Shown: piece by piece, positions 62,005 through 62,013 of the stretch
Layout: each line of letters opens with the position of its first letter
Numbering within the stretch: position 1 is the first letter of the stretch
NCBI GenBank assembly: GCA_016933045.1
Contig: JAFGBR010000007.1
Coordinates: forward strand, 1 to 62,013
From: Marinilabiliaceae bacterium
GTDB lineage: Bacteria; Bacteroidota; Bacteroidia; Bacteroidales; Marinilabiliaceae
Length of the DNA: 62,013 bases
Reading direction: 5' to 3'
Notes under the pieces: model-generated
What the model saw: the letters and a program-made list of their open reading frames with translations, nothing else
Told to the model about the DNA's origin: nothing
The model's database searches: none
Program-made: the position numbers and the translations under genes

Positions 62005-62013
62005 TATGAAAGA

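Overview
The window is a low-GC (about one third G+C by eye) chromosomal stretch from a member of the Bacteroidota, most likely a marine or gut-type Bacteroidales/Marinilabiliales relative. Evidence: a secreted protein with a type IX secretion (Por) C-terminal sorting domain, a GldB gliding lipoprotein, an HU-related protein of the Bacteroidetes type, a MurF-Alr fusion, a DUF4294 protein, DUF1573 and TlpA/DUF4369 proteins, and promoters of the Bacteroidetes form TTTG-N18..21-TAnnTTTG in front of tRNA, rpmH, Crp and outer-membrane genes. I see no phage, insertion sequence, CRISPR array or rRNA. Coding density is high and most genes are housekeeping.

Layout. 1-1892: end of a polysaccharide-degradation operon on the minus strand (DUF1593 protein, then a pectate-lyase-like gene that runs off the left edge). 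1893-3050: two gene-poor stretches around an HU-like gene, with degenerate 14-16 bp repeats and a cluster of 22-bp repeats that form hairpins. 3051-5039: universal stress protein with a small membrane protein and a lipoprotein. 5286-10895: an L-fucose operon (LacI regulator with a 12-bp palindrome before its start codon, FucP symporter, mutarotase, aldo/keto reductase, lactonase, zinc dehydrogenase). 10971-17278: sucC, an RNA methyltransferase, a secreted T9SS esterase-like protein, mutS. 17326-18010: tRNA-Gly, tRNA-Leu, and two identical tRNA-Phe genes with recognisable promoters and terminators.

18099-28912: M16 protease, O-methyltransferase, flavodoxin, endonuclease IV, DUF4294, ElbB, a GH13-family protein whose catalytic residues are all substituted, a sugar-phosphate transferase, Pcm and an MBL hydrolase. 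28935-38070: gcvP, ddl, RluD, a PASTA protein, rpmH, rsmG, an ECF sigma factor and a glycosyltransferase. 38224-45700: tgt, an LptG-like permease, a carboxyltransferase with its biotin carrier, ispE, dnaB, a HAD phosphatase. 45806-56759: a structured intergenic hairpin, rsmI, thymidine kinase, the MurF-Alr fusion, a Crp/Fnr regulator, gldB, a folate enzyme, ferredoxin, an M20 hydrolase and a half-size TauE protein. 56972-61926: DUF1573 protein, MeaB, a TlpA lipoprotein and dihydrolipoyl dehydrogenase.

Together the genes describe an organism that takes up fucose and other glycans, has propionate/methylmalonyl-CoA metabolism (carboxyltransferase, biotin carrier, MeaB), glycine cleavage, peptidoglycan synthesis (ddl, murF-alr) and type IX secretion. 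The most unusual single item is the GH13 homologue with swapped or lost catalytic residues. The most unusual non-coding items are the 22-bp repeat/hairpin cluster at 2850-2960 and the two-tier hairpin at 45806-45908. I did not find a clearly new multi-gene system.
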